From Chloroflexota bacterium (GTDB taxonomy: Bacteria > Chloroflexota > Anaerolineae > 4572-78 > J111), in assembly GCA_016860845.1 (NCBI GenBank), contig BOKF01000050.1, positions 1 to 59,629 of the forward strand: 59,629 nucleotides of DNA, given 5' to 3'. Below, in pieces: positions 36,622 through 44,953 of the stretch (its first letter is position 1; every line of letters begins with the position of its first letter). The notes beneath the pieces are model-generated. The model did no database searches, was not told where the DNA came from, and saw nothing but the letters and a program-made list of their open reading frames with translations. A program made the position numbers and the translations under genes.

Positions 36622-37188
36622 ATGACCGCAACAACACAACGACGCCAGGGAGAATTTGCTTCATCTCCACGCCGCCAGCGTCTCGCCCGGCGAACGCAGC
36701 CTGCCGGTTCAACGGTTACTTCTAGTTTAAAGGCGGGCCTGGTAGGCGGGTTCGGTATTTTTCTCTTAATGTTGATCAGTCTGGTACCCTTCGAGTTTCT
36801 GGCCTGTTTGGTCATACCGGGTTTTCTGGTAGTCTGGTTGACCACCGGCCTGCTGGCTGGTATTTTTGCCGGTGACAATGTGCAAAACAGTCACCAGGGC
36901 GGCAAAGTGGGCTGGATGGCCGGTTTTTGGGCCGGCGTTATTGGGGGTATTGTGGCAATGGGTATGGCCGCCTTTGGGGTCATTATGGGAAATTTCGGTC
37001 AGAATGTAGCTAATCAATTTACCCCCGACCAGCTAACCGGATTGGTTAATTACGGTCTCACCCCCGAAGTCATTGCCCTGGCGGGGCGCGTCTCCGGGGC
37101 GCTGCTGGTATATGGGGTCATTGGCTCACTGGTTTCCGGCCTCTTTAGCTCTATCGGCGGAATGATTTATCCCAAACTGAGCAGCTAA
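36622..37188 (+). CDS. Small Gly/Ala-rich integral membrane protein, unknown function
   Basis: A 188-residue protein with a basic, Gln/Arg-rich cytoplasmic N-terminus (about 1-35) and about four hydrophobic segments (about 40-62, 64-83, 98-122, 152-180). The glycine-zipper-like pattern (GVIGGIVAMGMAAFG, GSLVSGLFSSIGG) suggests packed helices. I do not recognise the family. It has its own strong promoter, RBS (GGAGGA) and intrinsic terminator, so it is an independently expressed gene. No catalytic motif is seen. Confidence 0.8.
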   Translation: MTATTQRRQGEFASSPRRQRLARRTQPAGSTVTSSLKAGLVGGFGIFLLMLISLVPFEFLACLVIPGFLVVWLTTGLLAGIFAGDNVQNSHQGGKVGWMAGFWAGVIGGIVAMGMAAFGVIMGNFGQNVANQFTPDQLTGLVNYGLTPEVIALAGRVSGALLVYGVIGSLVSGLFSSIGGMIYPKLSS

Positions 37189-37218
37189 GCCGATCATTCC
37201 TGTTTTGCTTATCCCAAA

Positions 37219-37244
37219 AGCTCCCGCCCAACGGGGGCTTTTTT
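37219..37244 (+). terminator. Intrinsic terminator
   Basis: AGCTCCCG (37219-37226) pairs with CGGGGGCT (37232-37239; one G-U), followed by TTTTTG. It ends the membrane-protein transcript. Confidence 0.9.
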
Positions 37245-37262
37245 GTTACCTAAATCAGGGTT

Positions 37263-37297
37263 TGACAATTGACAATTAACTGTGGACCACTAATAAT
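37263..37297. repeat. Heptamer array upstream of the UbiE/MenG gene
   Basis: TGACAAT, TGACAAT, TAACTGT, GGACCAC, TAATAAT in register. It ends 9 bp before the start codon, leaving no room for a normal RBS. Confidence 0.65.
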
Positions 37298-37305
37298 TCG
37301 CCTCT

Positions 37306-38061
37306 ATGACTTTCAAATCCGCCGCCGAAAAACATCAGTACGTTAATACCATGTTTGCCCGCATCGCTCACCGTTATGATACCATGAACCGGATCATGAC
37401 CGGCGGGCAAGATAAGCGCTGGCGCAAATTGTTAATCCAACAAGCTCATCTGCCGCCGGGCGGCAAGCTGTTAGATATAGCCACCGGCACGGGCGACATC
37501 GCTTTTGAAGCCCTCCGGCAGCACCCCGACCTGGGCCAGGTCGTTGGTGCGGATTTTACCCTGCCAATGCTGCGCGAAGCGGGGCGAAGAGCAGCAGAGA
37601 ACCCAAAAGATATTGCCAACACCTCCTCGCCTCTTCGCCTCCTCGCCTCTTCGCCTCTCAGTTGGAGTGGAGCCGATACTCTGCACCTGCCTTTTCCCGA
37701 TAATACCTTTGATGCGGTGGCCAGCGGCTTCTTGCTGCGCAATGTCACCAGCGTCTCATTGGCTCTGGCCGAGCAGCGGCGAGTCTGTAAGCCGGGAGGC
37801 CGGGTGCTGATTTTGGAAATTCCGCGCCCGGCGGACAATTGGTTTGGCCGCTTGTTCCGTTTCTATTTTCACCGCCTGGTGCCGCTCATCGGTGGCTTGA
37901 TCAGCGGCCAGCGCGACGCTTACACCTATTTGCCGGCTTCGGCCGATGTTTTTTTGCGGCCGGATGAACTCAAAGCCGAAATGGAAAAGGCCGGTCTGCG
38001 GGAGGTGTGCTATACCCTGCTGATGTTTAACACCGTGGCTTTGCATGTGGGGGTAAAATGA
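37306..38061 (+). CDS. ubiE: Demethylmenaquinone methyltransferase (MenG/UbiE) with repeat insertion
   Basis: A SAM-dependent methyltransferase of 251 residues performing the last step of menaquinone (or ubiquinone) synthesis. Motifs are FARIAHRYDTMNRIMTGGQDKRWR, KLLDIATGTGDIAFEA (SAM loop), and LPFPDNTFDAVASGFLLRNV. Between MLREAGRRAAE and GADTLHLPFPD lies an extra Ser/Leu-rich stretch of about 20 residues encoded by octamer repeats (37623-37654) and a facing arm. Because Chloroflexota mostly use menaquinone, MenG is the likelier role. No SD is seen. Confidence 0.93.
   Translation: MTFKSAAEKHQYVNTMFARIAHRYDTMNRIMTGGQDKRWRKLLIQQAHLPPGGKLLDIATGTGDIAFEALRQHPDLGQVVGADFTLPMLREAGRRAAENPKDIANTSSPLRLLASSPLSWSGADTLHLPFPDNTFDAVASGFLLRNVTSVSLALAEQRRVCKPGGRVLILEIPRPADNWFGRLFRFYFHRLVPLIGGLISGQRDAYTYLPASADVFLRPDELKAEMEKAGLREVCYTLLMFNTVALHVGVK
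37573..37654. repeat. 8-bp-period repeat hairpin inside the UbiE/MenG gene
   Basis: Four tandem octamers (CTCCTCGC/CTCTTCGC alternating) at 37623-37654 face a shorter inverted arm at 37573-37591 (GCGAAGCGGGGCGAAGAGC). All of it is in frame. The left arm may simply be native coding sequence. Confidence 0.75.
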
Positions 38062-38083
38062 GCATGGGAGCAGAGGGGCAGGT

Positions 38084-38845
38084 GTGACTAAAAAATTTGA
38101 ATTGACCCCTGCCCAGGAATTCAACAAAGCTGACGAGCGAGGGGTACCCAGCCTCGTTTGGCGAGCCGGGCAGGACCGGCGGCTGGCCATGATTCAGGCG
38201 GCGGCCGGCGGGCGGCTTGCGGCAGAGAGCCGGGTGCTGGTGGATGGCTGCGGCGTGGGTTTGTATATCCGGGCGCTGCGCCAATTTACGCCGCACGTCT
38301 TCGGGCTGGATATTGAGCCGGAGCGTGTTGCGGACAGCTATGTACACTCACCGCTCGTCCATGTGGCTGCCGGAGAACACCTGCCCTATCCGTCCAACCA
38401 TTTTGACCTGGCGCTCAGCCACGAAGTTATTGAGCACGTGCAGGACGACGCCCTGGCCCTGGCTGAGATGGTGCGGGTGCTCAAAAAAGGAGGCCGGGCC
38501 ATCATCTTTTGCCCCAACCGGCTCTATCCGTTTGAAACTCACGGCCACTACTGGCGCGGTCAATACTATTTTGGCAACACCCCGCTCATCAACTATCTGC
38601 CCAATGCGCTGCGGAACCGGCTGGCTCCACATGTGCGAGCTTACACGGCCGGCGATTTGCGAAAGTTGATTGCCACTCTGCCCGTCGCCGTGATAACCCA
38701 TACCCAAATCTATCCAGGCTACGATAACATTGTCGCCCGCAGTCCCACCCTGGGTCGCGTCCTGCGGCGAGTCACTTATGCTCTGGAGCAAACTCCCTTG
38801 AGACAATTCGGCCTATCCCATTTTTTGGTGATCGAGAAGACTTGA
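38084..38845 (+). CDS. Class I SAM-dependent methyltransferase
   Basis: A methyltransferase_11-type protein of 253 residues. Motif I is RVLVDGCGVGLYIRAL, motif II is VFGLDIEPERV, and the post-motif is LPYPSNHFDLALSHEVIEHV. The C-terminal region is typical of small-molecule or lipid/glycan methyltransferases. GTG start 22 bp after ubiE, with the purine-rich GCAGAGGGGCAG as RBS, so probably co-transcribed. The substrate is unknown. Confidence 0.88.
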   Translation: MTKKFELTPAQEFNKADERGVPSLVWRAGQDRRLAMIQAAAGGRLAAESRVLVDGCGVGLYIRALRQFTPHVFGLDIEPERVADSYVHSPLVHVAAGEHLPYPSNHFDLALSHEVIEHVQDDALALAEMVRVLKKGGRAIIFCPNRLYPFETHGHYWRGQYYFGNTPLINYLPNALRNRLAPHVRAYTAGDLRKLIATLPVAVITHTQIYPGYDNIVARSPTLGRVLRRVTYALEQTPLRQFGLSHFLVIEKT

Positions 38846-38930
38846 CGCCCGCCCTCGCACGTTGGAAAAACGACGGCCTAGCACTGCCTATTTTTCATCT
38901 TCAAATCATCTTTTTGGTATTAAGTAAAAA

Positions 38931-38961
38931 GACCGCAGAGGTTTAAAAAACCGCTGCGGTC
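38931..38961 (-). terminator. Hairpin terminator of the response-regulator gene
   Basis: GACCGCAGaGGTTT (38931-38944) pairs with AAACCgCTGCGGTC (38948-38961). On the minus strand it is followed by TTTTTACTT. The same CGCAGAGGTTT word forms a hairpin at 39514-39538. Confidence 0.82.
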
Positions 38962-38982
38962 CGCTCATCAGGCTAAATATTT

Positions 38983-39408
38983 TTACTCTACCTCATCGTC
39001 GTGTAATCTTACGGCTCGTCTTGCCAGAACCGCCGAACCTACTTCCAGGTACCGGTCAATAATGTCGGTTAAATCATCGGGAAGGACCGTTTTTATCAAG
39101 TAATCGTCAGCCCCGGCTTGAATGGCCTCATCAATGAGCGCCTGCTCCTGGTAGGCTGAAAGCACTAAAATAGGAATATCTTTGGTCACTTTTAATTTAC
39201 GCAGCCGTCTGATGGCGTCAACCCCGCTCATCCGGGGCATCATCATATCCATTAAAATCAACGCCGGACGCCAGGCTTTAGCTTTTTGAATCCCCTGGTG
39301 ACCATCGTCGGCGGTGATAACTTCATAGCCGGCCTGAGTTAGCAGAAAACTCAACATTCGCTGCGTATCGGGATTGTCTTCAACACAAAGAATCTTAAAT
39401 TTCGACAT
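38983..39408 (-). CDS. Single-domain response regulator (CheY-like)
   Basis: A receiver-domain protein of 141 residues with acidic pocket Glu10/Asp11, phospho-acceptor Asp54 in LILMDMMMPRMSG, Ser/Thr switch in LVLSAYQ and conserved Lys in YLIKTVLP. There is no output domain; the last 20 residues are a short basic/acidic tail. No kinase is adjacent, so it is an orphan. It has its own promoter (TTTACA-17-TAGAAT) and terminator. Confidence 0.95.
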   Translation of the reverse strand: MSKFKILCVEDNPDTQRMLSFLLTQAGYEVITADDGHQGIQKAKAWRPALILMDMMMPRMSGVDAIRRLRKLKVTKDIPILVLSAYQEQALIDEAIQAGADDYLIKTVLPDDLTDIIDRYLEVGSAVLARRAVRLHDDEVE

Positions 39409-39434
39409 TAGGAAGCCCTCCGCTAACCCTATTT

Positions 39435-39463
39435 ATTCTACCACATGGGCAACGGTGTGTAAA
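39435..39463 (-). promoter_or_regulatory. Promoter of the response-regulator gene
   Basis: Minus strand: TTTACA (39463-39458), a 17-bp spacer, TAGAAT (39440-39435), 27 bp upstream of the start codon. Confidence 0.75.
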
Positions 39464-39513
39464 CTTGATTGCTCGATATTCTGTTAAGTTTTTAACAATT
39501 GGGGGAGAAAGAG

Positions 39514-39538
39514 CGCAGAGGTTTTTGAAACCTCTGCG
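39514..39538. repeat. CGCAGAGGTTT hairpin upstream of PBP1A
   Basis: CGCAGAGGTTT (39514-39524) and AAACCTCTGCG (39528-39538) form a perfect 11-bp stem with a 3-nt loop. It shares its arm with the terminator at 38931-38961, so the word is a dispersed repeat. Confidence 0.85.
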
Positions 39539-39621
39539 GTCTACCCCTAAACTTTAAGACTTGCCCAACCTCCCCCTTTCTGCTAACATGACGCTTTGGT
39601 AGTCAAAGGATCAGGAGAGCT

Positions 39622-42600
39622 ATGCTAACGAATCGTAAAGTGATGATTACGCGCCGCCGCCGCCGCCGGCTGCTGGAACAAAAACCGAAAATTTTTCTCT
39701 ATCTTCTAAACGCAGCCATTGCCCTGGTGGCTGTTGTCGTCGTCACTATTCTGGGGATCATTCTCACCGGCGTTGGTTCGGCCTACGCCTTTTACGAGAG
39801 CTTCGCCCGGCAGTTGCCCGACCCAACCGCCATCGAAACAGAGCAGGAGGATTTTGAAACCACCAAAATCTTTGACCGCACCGGCAAAACACTGCTCTAT
39901 GAAATCTTTGACCCATATCGAGGCGACCGCAGCTATATTAGCTTGAGTGAAATACCCGAATTTTGCCGCGAATCCACGATCATTCTGGAAGATAAGAACT
40001 TTTACAATAACCCCGGCTTCGACCCGGAGGGCATTGGCCGCGCCTTTGTTCAAAATCTCCGCGGCGAACGAATTCAGGGCGGCAGTTCCATCACCCAACA
40101 GCTCATCAAAAATATTTTGATTAACGAGGAAGAAAGGACCCAGCTTTCTTACACCCGCAAAGTCAAAGAAGTCATCCTGGCCATCGAAATTACCCGCCGC
40201 TTTAGCAAAGATCAAATTCTGGAATGGTACTTTAACACAAACGGTTACTTTAACCTGGCGTACGGCATTGACGCGGCTGCGCGGGTCTACTTTGACAAGC
40301 CGGCCAGCGCCCTCTCTAAAGCCGAATGTGCCATGCTGGCGGCCATCCCTCAAAATCCTTATTACAACCCCATTGACAACTTCGATATCGCCAAGAACCG
40401 CCAGCGGATTACGCTGAACCGGATGGTTGAGGAAGGGGCGATTACGGCGGAAGAGGCTGACCAGATTTACAACGAACCGCTCAAAGTCAGGCAGGAAGAG
40501 GAACAACGTTTCGACATTGTCGCGCCCCATTTTGCCGTGCATGTCCGCAAAGAGTTGGAGCGCACCCCCGAACGCTACAACATTGCCGACCCGGAAATGA
40601 TTTATCGCGGCGGTCTAAAAATCTATACCACTCTTGATCTTGACTTGAACAAAAAAGCCCAAGAAATTGCCGCTGCGCACATCAAACAACTCCTGGAAGA
40701 GGAGCACAACGCCAGCAATGCCTGCGTGGTTTCGATCCGGCCTAAAACCGGCGAGATTCTGGCTATGGTGGGCAGCGTGGATTACTGGGACGAGGAAAAT
40801 GACGGCAATGTTAATGTTTGCACGGCTGACCCTGGCCGCCAGCCCGGCTCGTCGTTTAAGCCCTTCAACTATATGACCCTTTTCTCCCAGGGCGTTTACA
40901 ATGCCGCCACGATGGTCATGGATGTGCGGCAATCCTTCCCCGACGACCCCAACCCGCCCTACGTGCCCGAAAATTACGACCCGACCGGCCTGGGTAAATA
41001 TCACGGGCCGGTCCGCCTGCGCAATGCTCTGGCCAGCAGTTACAACATTCCGGCAGTCTGGGCTTTGAGCAAAGCCGGGGTTAAGAATGTCATTGCTACG
41101 GCCCACCGCATGGGCATCACCACCCTTAACCAGGATTATTATGGGCTGGCGCTGACCCTGGGCGGGGGTGAAGTCAAGCCCCTGGACATGGCCTATGCTT
41201 ACAGCGTTTGGGCTAATCTGGGGATTATGGCCGGCCAGCCCGTACCCGAAGTATATCGCCGCCCCGGCCATCGTACCCTGGACCCGGTCTCGATCTTGCG
41301 GATTGAAGATAATGCCGGCAATGTAATTTACGAATATAAACAACCCACCACCGAGCAAATTGTTGACCCCGCCTTGGCTTACCTGATGGTGGACATTTTA
41401 TCTGATAATAACGCCCGCACCCCCGGTTTTGGGGCCAACAGCGTGCTAAAAAAGGATTTTGAAGACCGGCCCATCGCCGCCAAAACCGGCACGACCAACA
41501 ACTTTAGAGACAACTGGACGGTCGGCTTTACCCCGCAGCTCGCTACGGCGGTCTGGGTCGGCAATAATAACAACGAGGAGATGAAGGATGTCACCGGCCT
41601 CTCCGGCGCAGCGCCGATCTGGCACGATGTGATGCTCTACTACCTGCAAGATAAGCCGGTGGAAGAGTGGCAGCGCCCGCCCGGCCTGGTAGATGTCCGG
41701 GTGGACTCGCTTTCCGGCCTCCTGCCCAGCGACTACACGCCCGGCAGCGTGACCGAGCTTTTCCTCGAAGGTACTGAGCCGACCCAGCGCGACAATGTCC
41801 ACCAGATGTTCCGCATCAACCGCGAGAACGGTAAGCTGGCCACGGCCTACACCCCGCCTGAAAAGGTAGAGGAGCGAGTCTACGAGATCTACCCGCCTGT
41901 GGCCGCCGATTGGGTGCGTGAGAACGCCATCCCGCAGCCGCCGACGGAGTATGACGACAGCACCGGCCCGGCCGTCAACGTGGGGCCGGTCGCCATTATC
42001 AGCCCGCGCCCTTACGAGTACATCAAAGGCGGTCAAATTATTACCGGCAACGCCAAAGCCGACAATTTCCAACTCTACCGCCTGGAGGTGGGCAAAGGGC
42101 TTAACCCCGCCGAGTGGCGGCAGTTGGGCCAGGATTACAATAATCAAGTTGAAAACGCGCCCCTGGAATTTTGGGATACGGCGGCTGAGGAAGAGGGGCT
42201 GTATACTTTGCAGCTAACGGTTGTTAAAGGCGATCAGGGCCTCGAGCGCAAAGCCGTGCAGGTTACGGTGGACAACACCCCACCCACGGTAGAATTGATC
42301 AATCCGGAAGCCGATAAAACCTATGTGCAGGAAGATGACCTGTGGGTCAATATTCAAGCCGACGCTGTGGACAACTTCTCCATGAACCGGGTGGAGTTTT
42401 TCCTGGACAATCAAAAAATCGGCGAAAGTACGGTCGCCCCCTATACCCTGCGCTGGAACATCGTTATGACGGATACCCCCATTCTCTATCAAGAAGCGCC
42501 GATTGTTCAGCCGGTCGTCATTACCCAGCCGGACGGCTCCATCACCACCACCGGTGTTATGACCATCAGCGAAGTGATCAGCGTGACCCAAACCATCACC

Positions 42601-42978
42601 GACCCGGCGGAACTGGCCACCTGGCCCGCCGGCTTTGCCCCCGAAAAGTGGATCGGCTATCAAAAAGTCTATTCGGGCGGCTTTAGCATCATCAGCACCA
42701 CCCTCAACTACACCGAAACCCACCTGATCCATGTCGTCGCTTACGATTCGGCAGGGAACGAAAGCAAGACCGAACCCATCCGCATCCAGGTCAGGCATAA
42801 AGAGGAGGAAAAGGAAGAGGAAGAAGGCGCAGACCAGAGTCAAGGCTACCTTTTACCGCCCATTTATCGGGAGCGCAACCCATTTGCCGCCCCCATTGGC
42901 TTACGACAGACCCCGCTTGAAGGGCGCTATGCCAGGAGCGATATACACTATTTCAGCTATAAAGCGGCTCCAGGTTAA
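39622..42978 (+). CDS. Class A penicillin-binding protein (PBP1A-like) with long C-terminal extension
   Basis: A bifunctional peptidoglycan glycosyltransferase/transpeptidase of 1118 residues. It has a basic cytoplasmic tail, a membrane helix (about 28-52), a GT51 domain (about 95-270; EDKNFY, GGSSITQQL), and a transpeptidase with SxxK at Ser410-Lys413 (GSSFKPF), SSYN, and KTG at Lys621. After about residue 720 come roughly 400 extra residues: two Ig-like beta domains (AIISPRPYEYIKGG..., TPPTVELINPEADKTY...), a Glu/Lys-rich stretch (about 1056-1070) and a polar tail. The extension probably contacts wall or surface polymers. RBS AGGAGAG. surE follows 9 bp later. Confidence 0.95.
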   Translation: MLTNRKVMITRRRRRRLLEQKPKIFLYLLNAAIALVAVVVVTILGIILTGVGSAYAFYESFARQLPDPTAIETEQEDFETTKIFDRTGKTLLYEIFDPYRGDRSYISLSEIPEFCRESTIILEDKNFYNNPGFDPEGIGRAFVQNLRGERIQGGSSITQQLIKNILINEEERTQLSYTRKVKEVILAIEITRRFSKDQILEWYFNTNGYFNLAYGIDAAARVYFDKPASALSKAECAMLAAIPQNPYYNPIDNFDIAKNRQRITLNRMVEEGAITAEEADQIYNEPLKVRQEEEQRFDIVAPHFAVHVRKELERTPERYNIADPEMIYRGGLKIYTTLDLDLNKKAQEIAAAHIKQLLEEEHNASNACVVSIRPKTGEILAMVGSVDYWDEENDGNVNVCTADPGRQPGSSFKPFNYMTLFSQGVYNAATMVMDVRQSFPDDPNPPYVPENYDPTGLGKYHGPVRLRNALASSYNIPAVWALSKAGVKNVIATAHRMGITTLNQDYYGLALTLGGGEVKPLDMAYAYSVWANLGIMAGQPVPEVYRRPGHRTLDPVSILRIEDNAGNVIYEYKQPTTEQIVDPALAYLMVDILSDNNARTPGFGANSVLKKDFEDRPIAAKTGTTNNFRDNWTVGFTPQLATAVWVGNNNNEEMKDVTGLSGAAPIWHDVMLYYLQDKPVEEWQRPPGLVDVRVDSLSGLLPSDYTPGSVTELFLEGTEPTQRDNVHQMFRINRENGKLATAYTPPEKVEERVYEIYPPVAADWVRENAIPQPPTEYDDSTGPAVNVGPVAIISPRPYEYIKGGQIITGNAKADNFQLYRLEVGKGLNPAEWRQLGQDYNNQVENAPLEFWDTAAEEEGLYTLQLTVVKGDQGLERKAVQVTVDNTPPTVELINPEADKTYVQEDDLWVNIQADAVDNFSMNRVEFFLDNQKIGESTVAPYTLRWNIVMTDTPILYQEAPIVQPVVITQPDGSITTTGVMTISEVISVTQTITDPAELATWPAGFAPEKWIGYQKVYSGGFSIISTTLNYTETHLIHVVAYDSAGNESKTEPIRIQVRHKEEEKEEEEGADQSQGYLLPPIYRERNPFAAPIGLRQTPLEGRYARSDIHYFSYKAAPG

Positions 42979-42987
42979 TAAACAATT

Positions 42988-43812
42988 ATGCTTATCTTAA
43001 TCACCAACGACGACGGCATCAACGCCCCGGCCCTGTTCCCGCTGAAAAAGGCACTCGACACAGTAGCCGAGACGCTGGTTTTTGCCCCTGACCACAACTG
43101 GTCGGCCTCCGGGCATCCCAAAACCATGCATAAACCCCTCCGGGCCGATCCGTATACCCTGCCCGACGGCAGCCAGGCCTTTGTCTCTTCGGCCCCGCCG
43201 CCCGACTGCGTGGCCCTGGCCATGCTGGGCGTGGTCGAGCGCCGGCCCGATCTGGTGGTCTCCGGCATTAATCACGGGGCCAACCTCGGCTACGATGTCT
43301 TTTACTCCGGCACGGTCGCAGCGGCGGTGGAGGCGACCATCGAAGGGCTGCCGGCTATCGCCATTTCCCGTGATTTTGAAGAAAAAGAAATGGACCTGGC
43401 CATCTCGCGCGGCTTCAGCGATGAGGCCCTGCGGATGGAACATGCGGAAATTGACTACAGCCCGATGGCGGCCTACTGCGCCAGGTTAGCTCAAAAAGTG
43501 CTGGAACACGGCCTGCCGGCTAACATGCTGCTCAATGTCAATATTCCCAGCGCGCCTTGGGAACATATAAAAGGGGTTGAACTGACCCGCCTGGGCCAGC
43601 GGGTTTACCGGGATGAATTGGTCGCCCGGCAGGACCCGCGCGGGCGGGCCTACTACTGGATCGGCGGCCTGCCGCCGCGGGGCGTCCCCGATCACGGCAC
43701 AGACATCTGGGCGCTGGCCAATAACCTGATTTCCATCACCCCCATCAACCTGGATTTGACCGCCTATCGCTTCATGGACGAATTGAAACGCTGGAAGCTG
43801 GAGGAACTATGA
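42988..43812 (+). CDS. surE: 5'/3'-nucleotidase SurE
   Basis: A metal-dependent nucleotidase/exopolyphosphatase of 274 residues. The metal site is LILITNDDGINAPA (Asp8, Asp9), the catalytic Ser region is PDHNWSASGHP, and the third ligand is SGINHGANLGYDVFYSGTVAAA. It removes phosphate from nucleoside monophosphates, with roles in stationary-phase survival and damage repair in other bacteria. Length is standard. It is tightly spaced after PBP1A and likely co-transcribed. Confidence 0.96.
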   Translation: MLILITNDDGINAPALFPLKKALDTVAETLVFAPDHNWSASGHPKTMHKPLRADPYTLPDGSQAFVSSAPPPDCVALAMLGVVERRPDLVVSGINHGANLGYDVFYSGTVAAAVEATIEGLPAIAISRDFEEKEMDLAISRGFSDEALRMEHAEIDYSPMAAYCARLAQKVLEHGLPANMLLNVNIPSAPWEHIKGVELTRLGQRVYRDELVARQDPRGRAYYWIGGLPPRGVPDHGTDIWALANNLISITPINLDLTAYRFMDELKRWKLEEL

Positions 43813-43820
43813 AAAGAGAC

Positions 43821-43908
43821 GAAGACGCGAAGACGCTAGGAAGCGAAGAAATCAAAACCTACTCACCGCTTCGCGTCCCTACTCCCTACTCCCTACTCCC
43901 TACTCCCT
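43821..43908. repeat. Heptamer array abutting a start codon
   Basis: The left part (GACGAAG, ACGCGAA, GACGCTA, then GAAGCGAAG) faces an inverted CGCTTCGCGTC at about 43867-43877. Then four perfect tandem ACTCCCT units (43881-43908) end 1 bp before the ATG at 43910. Confidence 0.9.
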
Positions 43909-43909
43909 T

Positions 43910-44797
43910 ATGAACTTTCTGCCCTATCCCACACGCAGCGGTTTTGTTTCACTAGGGTTTGCGCTGATTACCTGCGCCGCTGCCATTGTGCTCGTCAACC
44001 TGCTGCCCCGCCAAAATAATCTGGCCGATATATTCAAACTCCTGGTCGGAATTTTGGTTGTTTTGGGCGTGATGCTGCTGGTCCTTTATTGGGCCGTCGT
44101 TGCGTTTAAACTCCACTATCACCTTAGCCGCAACGGTCTGGCTATCCAGTGGGGACTGGCGCAAGTGCTCGTCCCCATTGAAAGCATCAAAGAAATTGTC
44201 CCAGGCAAAACGCTGCCAGCTCTCCCCACCTTTAGAGGTTTAAATCTGGCCGGACTGCGCTTCGGCTGGGGCGAGTTGGCTGAGTACGGCAAGCTAAAGT
44301 TTTTGGCCACGGCCGGCCCTACCGAAAGCCTGCTGGTAGTCACGCCCCAGCAGACGTATGTCATCTCGCCCCGGCAGCCTGATGATTTTCTCGCAGCCTG
44401 GCAGGCTCGCCAGGCGCTTGGCCCCACCCAGCACTGGTCGGTGGGCCTGCGCCGCAGTTGGCCCTTCAGTTACCCTCTCCTGGCCGATCCGCTGACGTGG
44501 TGGCTGTTTGGTCTGGGCGCGCTGGCCTGTTTCTCACTTTTGGGTTATCTCTGCCTCAACTTTGCCGAGTTACCGCGTTCCCTGCCCATTCATTTCAATG
44601 CCTTTGGTGTGGCCGACCGCATCGCCGATAAATCGGCCCTCTTCACCCTGCCGTTGGCCGGGGCAGCCGTGCTGTTAGTTAATACCTTGTTTGGCGGCCT
44701 GGTTTATCGCTGGGAAAAAGTGGCGGCTTATCTGTTATGGGGCAGCACTGTGGCTGTACAGATTTGCCTGTGGATCGCTGTCATAACGTTAACGTGA
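43910..44797 (+). CDS. PH-domain / DUF1648 membrane protein
   Basis: A 295-residue membrane protein with two N-terminal helices (about 14-34 and 42-66), a bacterial-PH-like beta domain (about 70-165; LAIQWGLAQVLVPIESIKEIVPG, TYVISPRQPDDFLAAW), then helices at about 190-215, 245-265 and 270-292, with a DUF1648-like motif RSLPIHFNAFGVADRIADKS. The role is unknown; DUF1648 proteins are often linked to sporulation or stress regulation in Gram-positives. No SD is present because a CT-rich heptamer array occupies the upstream bases. The stop codon lies in the target duplication of a MITE-like element. Confidence 0.82.
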   Translation: MNFLPYPTRSGFVSLGFALITCAAAIVLVNLLPRQNNLADIFKLLVGILVVLGVMLLVLYWAVVAFKLHYHLSRNGLAIQWGLAQVLVPIESIKEIVPGKTLPALPTFRGLNLAGLRFGWGELAEYGKLKFLATAGPTESLLVVTPQQTYVISPRQPDDFLAAWQARQALGPTQHWSVGLRRSWPFSYPLLADPLTWWLFGLGALACFSLLGYLCLNFAELPRSLPIHFNAFGVADRIADKSALFTLPLAGAAVLLVNTLFGGLVYRWEKVAAYLLWGSTVAVQICLWIAVITLT

Positions 44798-44935
44798 CAG
44801 GACTTACGCATGTCATTCTGAACGGAGCGGAGCGGAGCGGAGTGAAGAATCCCTCAAACATCTGCTTGCAAACGTAGGTTTTAGGGATTTTTCGCTCCTT
44901 CGTCGCTCAAAATGACATGATTTGCGTAAGTCCTG
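44798..44935. mobile_element. MITE-like element with inverted ends and 5-bp target duplication
   Basis: A 138-bp non-coding element. The left end CAGGACTTACGCA...TGTCATT pairs with the right end AATGACA...TGCGTAAGTCCTG, the right arm having 5 extra bases. It is flanked by direct repeats CGTGA at 44793-44797 and 44936-44940. The inside holds a GGAGC pentamer run and a TCATTCTGA/TCAAAATGA pair of a kind common in dispersed bacterial repeats. The left target duplicate contains the TGA stop of the upstream gene. Confidence 0.85.
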
Positions 44936-44953
44936 CGTGATTTAGGAAAAAGC

